Below, piece by piece: positions 22,401 through 37,400 of a DNA stretch of 64,000 nt. The stretch is from Sabellastarte sp. h YS-2021. Taxonomy: Eukaryota; Annelida; Polychaeta; Sabellida; Sabellidae. The notes under the pieces were generated by a model. That model saw nothing but the letters and a program-made list of their open reading frames with translations. It was not told where the DNA came from and searched no databases. The stretch is from contig OZ024928.1 in the NCBI GenBank assembly GCA_964017235.1, positions 88,283,566 to 88,347,565 of the forward strand, written 5' to 3'. Position numbers and translations under genes: made by a program. How positions within the stretch are numbered: position 1 is the stretch's first letter; each line of letters starts with the position of its first letter.

Positions 22401-25400
22401 AGCTTTTCTCTGTCATTTTGTGTTATTGTAGTGGAAGATTATATGGAGATTAAGAACCAGTTTAGTAAGAATCGCAGCACCCTTCCTCTGATGTATATCT
22501 CTACTCCTGAGGATAAACACACCTCTTATATCACCAAACGCCATCCCTCCGCTCCAATACTCAACAGAGTGGCTGTGCTGGCGCTAGAGTCACTGAATGT
22601 GTTGCAGAGTCAGCTCGAACATACATACTTGGGGGTGGATTTTAAGGTGAGATGATTTAGTCATACTTATCAAAGGCAGAAATTTATGCATAGGTTTCAT
22701 ATCAGTTTATGTAATGAAATTGGGAGGATTTATGGTGTTTGTAGTTTATGGTGAGAGATTTGTTAGACTATACTTCACACCATTCATATATAATGACAAT
22801 GCTGCAGATAGTAAATGAATTCTGTCTTCCACCAGACTTAACAAATGATTTTTGGTTGTTCAATATGTAGAGTTTTCTTCAGTACACACTACACAATATC
22901 AGAGTGATAGCAATAGTTCCTCTGTAATATAGATGAAAACAGTAGAAATGAATGGCGTAAAAGTATTAATTTTAGTAGTTAGGGCTGCAGAAATACTTAC
23001 AATTCCTGTACAAAGTAAGAAATACAACAAACCGCCATATTTGTGATTTCACTTTGCAGCATGTGTTCAGACCTCCTGTTGGAGCATTTGATCTTGTGAT
23101 ACACCTTGACAGGGACCAGGTGTCGACCCGGCATCAGGCACTTGATGCCACTCCCCAGGCATGCCTGCCATTCTTTAAACGCCTGACAAGGCCACTTAGT
23201 GCAATCCCTGTGCTCAATTATAACCCTGCACAGATCTATGTTAAGGAACTGCAGGTGAGTGAGGACAGAAGATACAAAATGACTGAGGATCTACCAACCC
23301 CTTGGATTGTGGGAATGTCTTCTCAAGACATTCAAGATTTCTGTCAACATTTTAGGCTATGTATCATATGTGATAAGGTTGTTTTGTGAATTGTATTTAG
23401 TCGGCCTTAGTTTTAAGGGGTGCTTATAGTAAAGAGTTGAAATATAATTTGAGAATGTTACTTTTATTGCGAAAAATACACTTACCATTTCCTGACCATT
23501 GCTATATGTTGGTGCCATCCAACTCACTGGCCAACGTTGAGAAACGTTTTAAGAAACCTTAAGAGGCCAGTGAGTGAGTGTGAACTAGCATGTCCCCCTA
23601 GTGGTCATGTGACCACGCTAGTAAACAACCTTCATTATTAAGCGTCCCGCAAGGGACGCTTGTTTGTGTATGGGAGAGCTTCTGGCTCCGCCGGCTCCGC
23701 CGGCTCCGGCGGCTCCGCCGGCTCCGCCGGCTCCGCCGGCTCCGCATTTTGTTTTCCTTATAACTCTGTAACCGTTAGGCGGATTCTTTTCAAATTTGGC
23801 AGGTTTAGGCAGTAGCCTTGGGGAATTTTTTTGAATATGCTGCAGTGACATTTCAACCAATCAGAGAGGTCACATGACCAAAAATGTCTTTTTTCGATGG
23901 GGAAGCTTGTCCGGATGATAACTTGAAAGGAATTTTATCAATTCACCTGAAACTTGGCAAATACATTCATTCTATTAAAATCTGGAAATCATTAGATTTT
24001 GGCATTGATTGGTCAAGAAATGGCCGAGTAATTAATGATTAATTAATTATTACGAATTTTCCAAATAAGGAAAACACAAAAATGCTTATATCTCGAAAAC
24101 CGTGCTAGATAGAGCGATTTCGACGAAATTTTTGACCCGCAGGGTATCTCTGCGGAGTAGTTTTCCCAATTTTCAAAAAATTTTTGTCTCGCCCAAAATG
24201 GCGGCCATTTTGAATTTTCGAAATTTTCGCAAAAATTGCAAAACACAAAAATGCTTATATCTCGAAAACCGTGCTAGATAGAGCGATTTCAACGAAATTT
24301 TTGAGCCACAGGGTATCTCTGCAGAGTAGTTATCCCAATTTTGAAAAAATTTTTGTCTCGCCAAAAATGGCGGCCATTTTGAATTTTCGAATTTTTCGCA
24401 AAAATTGAAAAACACAAAAATGCTTATATCTCAAAAACCGTGCTAGATAGAGCAATTTCGACAAAATTTTTGACCCGCAGGATATCTCTGCGGAGTACTT
24501 TTCCCAATTTTCAAAAAATTTTTGTCTCGCCAAAAATGGCGGCCATTTTGAATTTTCGAAATTTTCGCAAAAATTGCAAAACACAAAAATGCTTATATCT
24601 CGAAAACCGTGCTAGATAGAGCGATTTCGACGAAATTTTTGACCCACAGGGTATCTCTGCAGAGTAGTTATCCCAATTTTGAAAAAATTTTTGTCTCGCC
24701 AAAAATGGCGGCCATTTTGAATTTTCGAATTTTTCGCAAAAATTGCAAAACATAAAAATGCTTATATCTCGAAAACCCTGCTAGATAGAGCGATTTCGAC
24801 GAAATTTTTGACCCGCAGGGTATCTCTGCAGATTAGCTGCCAATTTTCAAACAAAAAATTTCTCGCAAAAAATGGCGGCCATTTTGAATTTTCGAATTTT
24901 TCGCAAAATTGCAAAACACAAAAATGCTTATATCTCGAAAACCGTGCTAGATAGAGCGATTTCGACGAAATTTTTGACCCGCAGGGTATCTATGCAGAGT
25001 AGCCATGCCAATTTTCAAAAAAATTTTATCTTGCCAAAAATGGCGGCCATTTTGAATTTTCGAATTTTTGCGCAAAAATTGCAAAACACAAAAATGCTAA
25101 TATTTCGAAAACCGTGCTACATAGAGCAATTTCAACAAAATTTTTTATCTTCAGGGTATCTCTGCAGAGCAGCTATCCCAAAGAGCTTTCACTTGGTGAA
25201 GTTTCAGACCCATAGCTAATTGCTCACCTACTCAAAAAGAGTAAATGCGAATTACCTCTAAAAGTATTGCAGATGGCCAATTTTTCTCAAATAACTCATT
25301 CACCTACTTTTGGAAGAGCTTTCACATGGTGAAGTTTCAGACCCATAGCCAATTACTCACCTACTCAAAATGAGTAAATGTGAATTATCTCTAAAAGTAT

Positions 25401-28400
25401 TGCAGATAGCCAATTTTTCTCAAATAACTCTTTCACCTACTTTTGGGAGAGCTTTCACATGGTGAAGTTTCAGACCCATAGCTAATTATTTACCTACTCA
25501 AAATGAGTAAATGCTAATTATCTGTAAAAGTATTGCGGATACCCAATTTTTATCAAATAACTCATTCATCTACTTGTGGGAGAGCTTTCACATGGTGAAG
25601 TTTCAGACCCATAGCTAATTACTCACCTACTCAAAATGAGTAAATGCGAATTATCTCTAAAAGTATTGCAGATAGCCAATTTTTCTCAAATAACTCATTC
25701 ACCTACTTTTGGGAGAGCTTTCACTTGGTGAAGTTTCAGACCCATAGCTAATTACTCACCTACTCAAAATGAGTAAATGCGAATTATCTCTAAAAGTATT
25801 GCAGATAGCCAATTTTTCTCAAATAACTCATTCACCTACTTTTGGGAGAGCTTTCACTTGGTGAAGTTTCAGACCCATAGCTAATTACTCACCTACTCAA
25901 AATGAGTAAATGTGAATTATCTCTAAAAGTATTGCAGATAGCCAATTTTTCTCAAATAACTCATTCACCTACTTTTGAGAGAGCTTTCACTTGGTGAAGT
26001 TTCAGACCCATAGCTAATTACTCACCTACTCAAAATGAGTAAATGTGAATTATCTCTAAAAGTATTGCAGATAGCCAATTCTTCTCAAATTAATCATTCA
26101 CCTACTTTTGGGAGAGCTTTCACTTGGTGAAGTTTCAGACCCATAGCTAATTACTCACCTACTCAAAATGAGTAAATGCGAATTATCTCTAAAAGTATTG
26201 CAGATAGCCAATTTTTCTCAAATAACTCATTCACCTACTTTTGGGAGAGCTTTCACTCTGTGAAGTTTCAGACCCATAGCTAATTACTCACCTACTCAAA
26301 ATGAGTAAATGCGAATTATCTGTAAAAGTATTGCAGATAGCCAATTTTTCTCAAATAACTCATTCACCTACTTTTGGCAGAGCTTTCACTCTGTGAAGTT
26401 TCAGACCCATAGCTAATTACTCACCTACTCAAAATGAGTAAATGTGAATTATCTCTAAAAGTATTGCAGATAGCCAATTTTTCTCAAATAACTCATTCAC
26501 CTACTTTTGGGAGAGCTTTCACTTGGTGAAGTTTCAGACCCATAGCTAATTACTCACCTACTCAAAATGAGTAAATGCGAATTATCTCTAAAAGTATTGC
26601 AGATAGCCAATTTTTCTCAAATTAATCATTCACCTACTTTTGGGAGAGCTTTCACTTGGTGAAGTTTCACACCCATAGCTAATTACTCACCTACTCAAAA
26701 TGAGTAAATGCGAATTATCTGTAAAAGTATTGCAGATAGCCAATTTTTCTCAAATAACTCATTCACCTACTTTTGGGAGAGCTTTCACTTGGTGAAGTTT
26801 CAGACCCATAGCTAATTACTCGTCTACTCAAAATGAGTAAATGCGAATTATCTCTAAAAGTATTGCAGATAGCCAATTTTTTCTCAAATTAATCATTCAC
26901 CTACTTTTGGGAGAGCTTTCACTTGGTGAAGTTTCAGACCCATAGCTAATTACTCACCTACTCAAAATGAGTAAATGCGAATTATCTCTAAAAGTATTGC
27001 AGATAGCCAATTTTTCTCAAATAACTCATTCACCTACTTTTGGGAGAGCTTTCACTCTGTGAAGTTTCAGACCCATAGCTAATTACTCACCTACTCAAAA
27101 TGAGTAAATGCGAATTATCTGTAAAAGTATTGCAGATAGCCAATTTTTCTCAAATAACTCATTCACCTACTTTTGGCAGAGCTTTCACTCTGTGAAGTTT
27201 CAGACCCATAGCTAATTACTCACCTACTCAAAATGAGTAAATGTGAATTATCTCTAAAAGTATTGCAGATAGCCAATTTTTCTCAAATAACTCATTCACC
27301 TACTTTTGGGAGAGCTTTCACTTGGTGAAGTTTCAGACCCATAGCTAATTACTCACCTACTCAAAATGAGTAAATGCGAATTATCTCTAAAAGTATTGCA
27401 GATAGCCAATTTTTCTCAAATTAATCATTCACCTACTTTTGGGAGAGCTTTCACTTGGTGAAGTTTCACACCCATAGCTAATTACTCACCTACTCAAAAT
27501 GAGTAAATGCGAATTATCTGTAAAAGTATTGCAGATAGCCAATTTTTCTCAAATAACTCATTCACCTACTTTTGGGAGAGCTTTCACTTGGTGAAGTTTC
27601 AGACCCATAGCTAATTACTCGTCTACTCAAAATGAGTAAATGCGAATTATCTCTAAAAGTATTGCAGATAACCAATTTTTTCTCAAATTAATCATTCACC
27701 TACTTTTGGGAGAGCTTTCACTTGGTGAAGTTTCAGACCCATAGCTAATTACTCGTCTACTCAAAATGAGTAAATGCGAATTATCTCTAAAAGTATTGCA
27801 GATAGCCAATTTTTCTCAAATAACTCATTCACCTACTTTTGGGAGAGCTTTCACTTGGTGAAGTTTCAGACCCATAGCTAATTACTCACCTACTCAAAAT
27901 GAGTAAATGCGAATTATCTCTAAAAGTATTGCAGATAGCCAATTTTTCTCAAATAAATCCTTCACTTACTTTTGGCAGAGCTTTCACTTGGTGAAGTTTC
28001 AGACCCAAAGCTAATTATTCACCTACTCAAAATGAGTAAATGTGAATTATCTCTAAAAGTATTGCAGATAGCCAATTTTTCTCAAATAACTCATTCACCT
28101 ACTTTTGGGAGAGCTTTCACTCTGTGAAGTTTCAGACCCATAGCTATTTATTCACCTACTCAAAATGAGTAAATGCTAATTATCTGTAAAAGTATTGCGG
28201 ATACCCAATTTTTATCAAATACTCATTCATCTACTTGTGGGAGAGCTTTCACATGGTGAAGTTTCAGACCCATAGCTAATTACTCACCTACTCAAAATGA
28301 GTAAATGCGAATTATCTCTAAAAGTATTGCAGATAGCCAATTTTTCTCAAATAACTCATTCACCTACTTGTGGGAGAGCTTTCACTTGGTGAAGTTTCAG

Positions 28401-31400
28401 ACCCATAGATAATTATTCACCTACTCAAAATGAGTAAATGTGAATTATCTCTTAATAGTATTGCAGATAGCCAATTTTTCTCAAATAACTCATTCACCTA
28501 CTTTTGGAAGACCTTTCACACACGAAAATGAAAAATTGTGAATATCTCGGAAAAGCTATTTATTCTGCTTTAATGCTCGGCGGGAGATACACACCACGGC
28601 AGTGGTCTTGACAAAAAATTTTGTCTCCCCAAAAATGGTGGCCATTTTGAATTTTCAAAGTTTTTGCAAAACACAAAAATGCTTATATCTCGAAAACCGT
28701 GCTATATGGAGTAAACTCAACAAAATTTTGGACCTGCTGGGTATCTCTGCAGAGTAGCCATGCCAATTTTCAAAATATTTTTGTCTCGCCAAATATAGCG
28801 GACATTTTTAATTTTTTTATTTTTTGCAAAACACAAAAATGCTTATATCTTGAAAACCGTGCTAGATAGAGCAGACTGCGCTGACTTTGGTTGCCACAAC
28901 AGTATAAGGCTAGAAACGAAGCATTTTCTTAATACTTTAGCACTCACCTTTATATCCTTTTCGGGACGCTTTGTTTTTGTTATGCAAAAACATTATCTTT
29001 TTTTTTTTGCGAGCGATCCTCTAGTTTTTGTTGGCCATCCTAGAGTGTGGATGTTTATTTTCTTTTCGGATTTTTATTTAGTATTTGGACTTTTTGAGTT
29101 CTGTTATAAGACGTCTGTATTGACAATGTCTTCTCAGGACAAATTAAGAGGAAAAGCACAGAGGAAAAGTGCTTTTGTAGACATTTCTTCATGGATTGTT
29201 TACCACTTTTTGTAAAATGGCGACAGGGAAGTTTGTCGCTGGATGAAGATCTTCTGCTGCTCAGAATGCCTGTTTTTTCTTCATAACTCTCGTATTACAT
29301 CATATGGGAGTTCTTTTTTATGCAATTTTTGAAGATTTACTTCTTTTATTAACACTGAAACTGTCGGCAGTCATACTAGCTCCGGCAGGGACAGTTTACA
29401 TGTTGCTAGGCGACAAAGGAAACGATGGAGACAATTCGATTGTCACAAAGCTTATCACACGTCGGGTTCGTATAGCCAGGCGTTTGGTAGCAAAGATCTC
29501 ACCACATCATGCTCTACCGAACAGGTCACCGGTTGGAATTCCCCGTGGTGGCAGACATCATTGTTTTTCTTGGTTACTACATCGTGGGCAAGTTCCGGAT
29601 GCAGAGTTGATCTTTTTCACCGTGCATTTCCTCCGGTGAGGTTCAGTCGGAACTTTTCACGGAGGAAAATACCTGCATGACGTCATCCGAAGACAATCGA
29701 GTTTCCATACCTCCCAAAAGGTCAGGAATCGGTTTGTCAGTTTCCCGGAGCTGTGATTCATCTCAGTAATTGGCTTTTGTTCTGTGATGTTTTTACCGGT
29801 TTTTCAGCTGGTCTGAAACCGTCACCGGTACATATGAACTTGTAACCATTGTCAATTTATTATTCAGGAGTACAGGTTCTCTGGTTTCTGCTACAGAGAG
29901 CTTGTTAAGGCCTGGATATTTTTTTGAAGTGGTCTAGCAGGACCTCTGGCAGGACGTCTTCAAGGAGCTAAGGATTAACAGGAGCTCACAGAGTTTCTTT
30001 TTTGCCTTGGGCTGTGTGCAGAGTTTTTTGCAATTACAGTCCTCAGTGATCAGGAATTTTTGTTGGGCAGTGCTGGGATCAGTTCTCCAACTTGTTATTC
30101 AACAGGAGTGTTACAAGTCGTACTTTTCTCTATCTTATCTCTTAGATGAGTTTGGTAGAATTAAAAGTGCATTTTTCACTCTTAATGAGGTTTTCTCCTG
30201 CTGAACTTTTGACCAGATGTCCAGGAAAACTTCATTTTGTGATCTCAGGTGTATAGTGTTTCTTCTGTTTGGGAAGGAGCAAACTCCTACACATGGCTAG
30301 AAAGGGGATGAGTGCCCAGGGCACTTTTCTGCCCATTATGATACTTTATCCTCCAACTCTGTTACAAAACTCTCCTCTGAAGATTTAGAGGGGTTAGGAG
30401 TAATCTTTAGGAGTAGTGGTTGTCCACTAGTGCAGATATACTACACCTTACATCTCAACATAGTAAGAGGATAATCTTCAACCATTCTTTACCTTTCACA
30501 GAGGCAACAGTACCATGAGGGATTGCTTATTCATGTTCCTAAAGCAGTTTGTGCACATGGGTGTTAAGAATAAATGAATAATGCGGCAGACATCAGTTTG
30601 CATAAAGCTGTGTATGGAATGATCGACAAAAGGGCGATAACACCAGTGAGATGGTGATATCGCTACAATTTTACACTTTATTGGTTGTGATAAGCTGGGA
30701 AGAGATGGCTACCACTAATAATTGAGGTCAGGTAATAAACCTTTACATGTACCTTAATTTCGCATAGTTGGGATTTTATTAATTAATTGTTACTAGTAAG
30801 TAAATGGGTGTGCCTACTCGTTTCCTTACAGTTGCATTCTTTCGTAGCCGGATTCACGCAATTCTTATTTTCACTTCCCTGTTGATGACAATTCACATCG
30901 GTTCACTGCCTGTTTGCTATGTTAGTCCATGGTGAGAATGTGGGATCTATAAGAACGCATCATTCTTTACCAGTACAGACCATTTCATTGCTTGCGCTTG
31001 AAAATGGTTTATTTTCGACTTTACTATGGCATCAACGGATACTGAACCTGATGGCTGCAGTAGAAGGCATTGGGTTTCACCAGCTTATAAAATAAAAAAT
31101 AAAAAAAAAAAAAAAACTTCTTGGCTAATACACCAGGATTTTTAGTTTGGATTGCAGATTACACCTTAGGGTACATCTTTACTCATAGCAAAGCATCTTC
31201 TCCGGCTAATGGTTTCTAAGGAAGCCATTTCTTTGGTGGCGGTAGGGCTTCATAGGTGAAAACAGTGCCATTGGGTTATTTGTTTATCAGGTAACCCCAA
31301 GGCTATCTGCTAATGTACCACAGATACCACACATAATACACAGATAATGTACCAGTTTTTCTGTTCTCAGGTTCCATCTTCAGTGGTGGAACGACTTTTC

Positions 31401-34400
31401 AATTTGCAGGAGCTTCCATTACTTCATCAGAAGGAGCACAATCTCCTTCTGTTATTAGATGCTTTCTTTAAGGGTTGGGATGCACAATTATGGCATCAAA
31501 CAGCCAGTGGTCTGTTGTATCATGAGGGGTCAAGACTCCACATTAACAGGGCTACTACCTTTAGAATCATTTGGAGGTCTGATTCGGATTCTGAATCTGT
31601 TGATTTCCCCAGATATTTCTTCAGTGGTTTCCTATCTGAACAGGTAGGGAGGTACCCACTTTCAGGAATTTGTTTCCTTATCTGAAGAATCATTCCTTGG
31701 ACGAATGCCATGGGTTCAGATTCAGGCATATCACTTCCCAGGGTATACAAATATTCCAACAAATTCTTTGTTCATGAAAGTCAAGATGATTCAAATTGAA
31801 TGTGTTTTGGATGACTTTTGAATCTTCTATTCTGATTCAGGTGTTCAATCAAATCTGTCTTTGATTACAATCACCAATGATGGGTTTGTTTTGCAACTAG
31901 TTTGAACCACAAGCTTGTCTTTTTCAACTTTTCTTGGGATGGACTGGACAGTTTGTTTGGTCCTTTGACCTTGATTCTTCAGGTGATGCAGGTGAATCAT
32001 TTGGCTTCTAAGGCTTCTTTGGTTTGCAACCTGTAGTCATTCCTGCTTTGGAACCTTCTTTAGATCTTGCTTTGGTCAAGATAGGTTTCTTTGTCCAGGG
32101 AGAGCCTTGAGAGGTTATCTGGATAAGTCAAAGATCTCAGGAAAGGCAAGGAAATTCTTTTTGTACCTAGTAAGAAGGGCTACTCCAAGATTTAGGTGCA
32201 GAATCCTCTGGATGGCATCAGAGTGGCTAGGGATGTCTTATCTTTGGGATCTGGTGGATCTATTCCACAAAGGTTCCTTTTAAGGCTTCCCTTGCTGGTG
32301 AGTTCAATCATTATGCCATTGGTATCCAACAACCTGAATCTTAAGCTTCCAGTGTATGTGTTTCCTTTCTTAGACTGTGGGGCTTGGGGAACAGGTCCAT
32401 TCTCATTTCTTGGGAGGATCTGGACAGCTTTGTGTTTGTTCCAGTGGCTCTCATTCCTCAAGTGACTCAAGATGATCACCTACAGGTGCAGAATCATCAT
32501 GATTGCACCAGGATAGCCAAGATTCTTCAGGTGATTTAGAAGATGACCACCTTCAGTTGCAGATTCATCATGTTTGAATCATGATGGTCATGGTGGATGT
32601 TCTTGGTTGTGGGACCTGGTAAATCTATGCACATCTGAGGCTTCTTGGTGGTGAACTTCTCAGATACTACTTTTCTAGATGTAGCAAATTTCCTTAATTA
32701 TTTCTTTAAGGAAAGGAATCTTAAGCCATCTACTATTGCTGGTTACAGAATAACAATGGTAGATTGCTTTCCTTGAAGGGGAATAAGTCTCTAGAACTCT
32801 TCAGCTGTATAGATTGTTGACATATTTCTATAGAGACAATCCAGTAGCCAATAGGTTAAGCCTTCTTTTCCTTTTGTCTCTGGTCTTGTTTGGTCTCACC
32901 AGACAGCCTTTTGAGCCTTTGGGGAAGATTTCTTGGAGGTTATTAACTTTCAAGACAGTCTTTCTTTTGACTTTGGCATTAGGCAAAGGAAGAAGGGTAT
33001 TCTCGTTGGCTTTGTCTTCCCTTACTTTGAATAAGTATTGCTCACAAGTGGCTCTGGCCATTTATTAGCCAAGATTCAGTTGGCTTCGGATGGGCCTACT
33101 TCAGTTAAGCCGGTCGATATGCCAGCTCTCAATCACTGGGACAGCAGTTTTATTCAAGATAGATCTCTTTGTCTTGTGAGGTTTTGAAATACTTTTACTT
33201 GGGACTAAGGATTCAATGAGGAATTATTATGTCTTGTCTGTGCCTAGTTAAGAAGGCTTTACAGCAGATATTTTCAGGTCAACTATCTTTTCTTGCTGTA
33301 GGCAGACTAGCATTTTGACTGAGGAGAAGTCAAATTCTGACTCTCAACAGCAGCGAGTCAAAGCAAGAATCTTTGGGTTTTAGGATAGTGTTTCTGTATA
33401 TGAATTTTCAGATGCCAGTTAATGGAAACCATAACTTTTTCACCAATTTTCAGTCTCACCTGCTTGGTTTGCTTGTGGTCAGACTTTGATATTGTGTCCT
33501 ACAGTTTGTTATCTTATAAGTATATGTGTGATACTTATTTTGATACTTTAGTATACATTTGCATCTGTATGTCTGTCATACTATCTGTCTTTTTATTAGG
33601 CAGAATTGTTGACTTCATTCAGGCTTGGAATTACACAATATGCTGATGACACTTCCAATATTTGTGTCACATGTGTGGGTGTTGGATGTTTGTCTAGATA
33701 CAGCATTCAACTGTGACAGTGACTGTCAGTTTGTGAGAACTTCAACTACATACTATGATTTAGGGGATCTGTATGGTATGTGGTGACTGTTGGAAGTTTA
33801 TATGTTGTGGTATGCATGTAAATTTCAATGTAAACTTCTCATAATGTTTTAGTTGTAGGCTAGGTAGTGAGTCTCTGTTATGATTACTTCCTTCCTACAA
33901 CAGCAACAACAACAGCAACAAGGCTGTGTTGTTTTGTAGTGCTCAACAGTTCCACTGCCTCATCTGGGAGGTGAGTTTGGATCTGAATGCCTATAGGTTT
34001 GTGCTGTGTATGATAGCTGTGCAGAGTGGTGTACTGGGTCTTTAAATTCTAGTACTGCCCTCCTTCCATGAAGGCTGCATTCAGCAATGGTCAGGAAATG
34101 GTAAGTGTATTTTTCGCAATAAAATTGAAAAATTTTGTTGTAATTTTAATTATATCCCCAGACGAAAGTCGGGGATATATTGGATTCAGGTCCGTCGCGC
34201 CGCCGCCGCCGCCGTAGAAATTTCCTTGTGGACGCGATAACTCAAAAACAAATTAATATTTTTTTTTCAAACTTGGTACACATGTTAAGGGTGCCCAAAG
34301 GAAGATCCCTATTTTAAGGTGACCTTAAACTCCCAGTAAAAAAGAACTTATGGCCACCTTAAGGTCAGAAATTGCACTTTTGGCCACTTAGAGCCCTGTA

Positions 34401-37400
34401 GGTCACAAACTATGATGCTCAGCTGGCTGAAATTTTACCTGACAACACATTAATATGTTCTTAGTACATGTGCCGAAAATCATGACTTTAAGTTGAGGAG
34501 AAAATTGTGTTTCAGGCCCATAAATACCCCCACTTAGGGATTTTTTGCTATACTTTACACATATTTTGCCCTATAATTTGGAAGTGATAATTCTGATGAG
34601 TCTCAAACTGCGCTAGGTATAACTTTGATATGTAATCCTTGTCTGTAGAAAATTTTAGGGCTGTAGGTTTACCCAAAGGGGTCGACTTAAGGTCTCAAAA
34701 GTGCCCACAGAGACCCAATTTATGCACTTTTTGCCACTTTCAAGCACTGTAGCTTTCAAACTATGTCTCTCATCTAAGTTAAATATCATCTGGGAATATA
34801 TCTATGTGTTTTCTTATATGTGCCCCAACATTTAGGCCTTTAATAGACAGTTAACCTGTGTATCAGGACCATAAACACCCACCCGAGTGACCCTTATAAG
34901 ACATTTTTCACATCTTTTTCCCTGTAACTTGGAAATGGTAAGTCTGAGAAGTTTCAAACTGTATTAGATATATATTCTGTGTGTAATCTTAGTATGTAAC
35001 AGATTTTAAGTCTGAAGCTTTAATTTTGAAGGTCAAATTGAGGTCTCTAAAAGGCTCCCAAAGACCCAATATTTGGACTTTTTGCTACTTTTAAGCCCTG
35101 TGACTGTCAAACTATGTGACTGATAGAGCTCAAATCCTATCTGAGAAGATATTAGTATGTTATTTTTATATGTGCCAAAAATTAAGGCTTTAAGAAGACA
35201 TTTAACCTGTGTATGAGGACCATAAATCCCCACCCGAGTGACCATTTTTAGACATTTTTCACATATTTTTCCCTGTAACTTGGAAATGGTAAGTCTAAGA
35301 AGTTTCAAACTGTATTAGATGCATATTCTATGTGTAATCTTAGTATGTGACAAATTTTAAGTCTGAAGCTTTAATTTGAAGGCCACATTTAGGTCTCTAG
35401 AAGGTCCCATAAAGACCCAGTATTTGGACTTTTTGCCAATTTTAAGGCCTGTGACTGTTAAACTATGTGACTGATAGAGCTGAAATCTCATCTGGGAATA
35501 CATTATTATGTTCTTTTTACATGTGCCAAAAATCAAGGCTTCAAGTAGACATTTAACCTGTGTATGAGGACCTTTAACACCCACCTGAGTGACCCTTTTA
35601 AGACATTTTTCACATATTTTGCTCTGTAACTTGGAAATGGTAAGTCTGAGAAGTTTCAAACTTTATTAGATACATATTCTATGTGTAATCTTAGTATGTA
35701 ACAAATTTTAAGTCTGAAGCTTTAATTTGAAAGCCACATCGAGATCTCTAAAAGGCCCACAATGACCCAATATTTGGACTTTTTTCCACCTTTAAGCCCT
35801 GTAACTGTTAAACTATGTGATTGATGGAGCTGAAATCCCATCTGGGAATGCATTATTATGTCCTTTTTACATATGCCGAAAATCAAGGTTTTTAGTAGAC
35901 ATTTAACCTGTGTATGAGGGCCATAGACACTCACCCAAGTGCCTTTTTTGACATTTTTTCCGTATTTTGCCCTGTTATTTGGAAATGCTTAGTGTGACAA
36001 GTCTTAAACTGTATTATATATGATTTTTGTTTGTTATGTATGTCCCCCCAAAAAGTTTCAAATCTGTAGTTTAATTGCTAAGGTCTCTTTAACAATTGTA
36101 AAATGCCCACAGAAACCCAATTTATGGATATTATGCCACTTAAAGCCCAGTAACTGTCAAACTATGTGGGTTATAGAGCTGAAATCTTTGAATTTTTAAA
36201 AGGAAATGCCTGTCTATTTAAATTTTGAATATTAATAATGTTATGGCTATCTTAGTCTTTTAAGAACTTATTTTTGTGTGTTATACCTCTGCTTGCTGAG
36301 TTTTTCACTTTTTAAAATGAAACTGGTTAAACATATTGAAGTAGACAAAATGGACACTTTAAGTGAGCTTTAAGTCCCAATATTAATGAAATTATATCCT
36401 TATGTAGTAAAACTAGGGGATTTTTAACCCTCAACTAGCCCAGTTTTATTCAACTTGCCTCAGTTAATTTTGGCACAGCTCCTACAGTTATGAACTCATT
36501 TCAGTTGATAATCACATACTTAAAATTCTCAATTCTTTTTGTATTTGAGTACCCCTTTTATATAGATTGTTTGTTTACCATTTATGCTCAACCCACATCC
36601 CCCACCCGGATTCCCCCCACCCACCTCTGGGACCTCCAGCTATATTGAGTGACACTAAATAAACAAAGGTATTTAATGATATCAGATGAGAAACAAAGAA
36701 CTCAATGGGGTTGCAGATCTTGTGTAATAGTGAGAGAGGTGTGGAGAAGGGGAGAGGGGTGGGGGTGGGAGGTGGTGGGCTTCATTACATATAACACAAA
36801 GGGGAGTCAGAACTGAGATTGTGTCACATATTTAGGTTGCATATATATGGACCACATATATAGGTATAGAGGAAATGAATAACTGAAAACAATTTGCAAA
36901 TTCTAAAAATAATATAATAAAATAATAATATAAATAATTTTTTTTTAAATAATATTTTATTTGTGAACAAATATAGAAACAGATATGCGCTTTTGGGATT
37001 ATGAATTTTAGAATGGACATTGAATCATCAATCATTTAAATACTTTGAAGGAAGATTGAAAAATATGATGAGTTGAGTTAAAAATAATATTTTATTTGTC
37101 AACAAATATAGAAACAGATATGCTCTTTTGGGATTATTATTAAGCGTCCCGCAAGGGACGCTTGTTTGTGTATGGGAGAGCTTCTGGCTCCGCCGGCTCC
37201 GCCGGCTCCGGCGGCTCCGCCGGCTCCGCCGGCTCCGCCGGCTCCGCATTTTGTTTTCCTTATAACTCTGTAACCGTTAGGCGGATTCTTTTCAAATTTG
37301 GCAGGTTTAGGCAGTAGCCTTGGGGAATTTTTTTGAATATGCTGCAGTGACATTTCAACCAATCAGAGAGGTCACATGACCAAAAATGTCTTTTTTCGAT

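Larger units (their letters stand above)
23639..29024 (+). mobile_element. Helentron-like element A, copy 1
   Basis: The left end TAAGCGTCCC forms a perfect hairpin AAGCGTCCC-gcaa-GGGACGCTT (23640-23661). It is followed by a CGG/GGCTCC trinucleotide-rich stretch (about 23685-23745). The 10-bp inverted arm CGGGACGCTT recurs at 28962-28971, then a 3' hairpin GTTTTTG-ttatg-CAAAAAC (28973-28991), then CTAG at 29021-29024. The core holds a ~169-bp array and a 133-bp array. No protein-coding gene was recognised. The empty site, read from the mirror DIRS repeat, shows insertion between T and T. Confidence 0.82.

Noticed and set aside
23638-23860. Gly/Ala-rich minus-strand peptide GAGGAGGAAGAGGAGG
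   Set aside because: This is a translation of the GGCTCC/GCCGGC trinucleotide stretch next to the 5' hairpin of element A, identical in copy 2.
24043-25219. Minus-strand frames with repeated FCNFCENFENSKWPP and plus-strand MAAILNFRIF frames
   Set aside because: They repeat with the ~169-bp unit and occur in both copies of element A. They are non-coding satellite translation.
35033-35934. Minus-strand frames with HSLTVTGLK repeats
   Set aside because: They repeat with the 351-bp unit (117 codons) of element B. No supporting start, splice site or domain.
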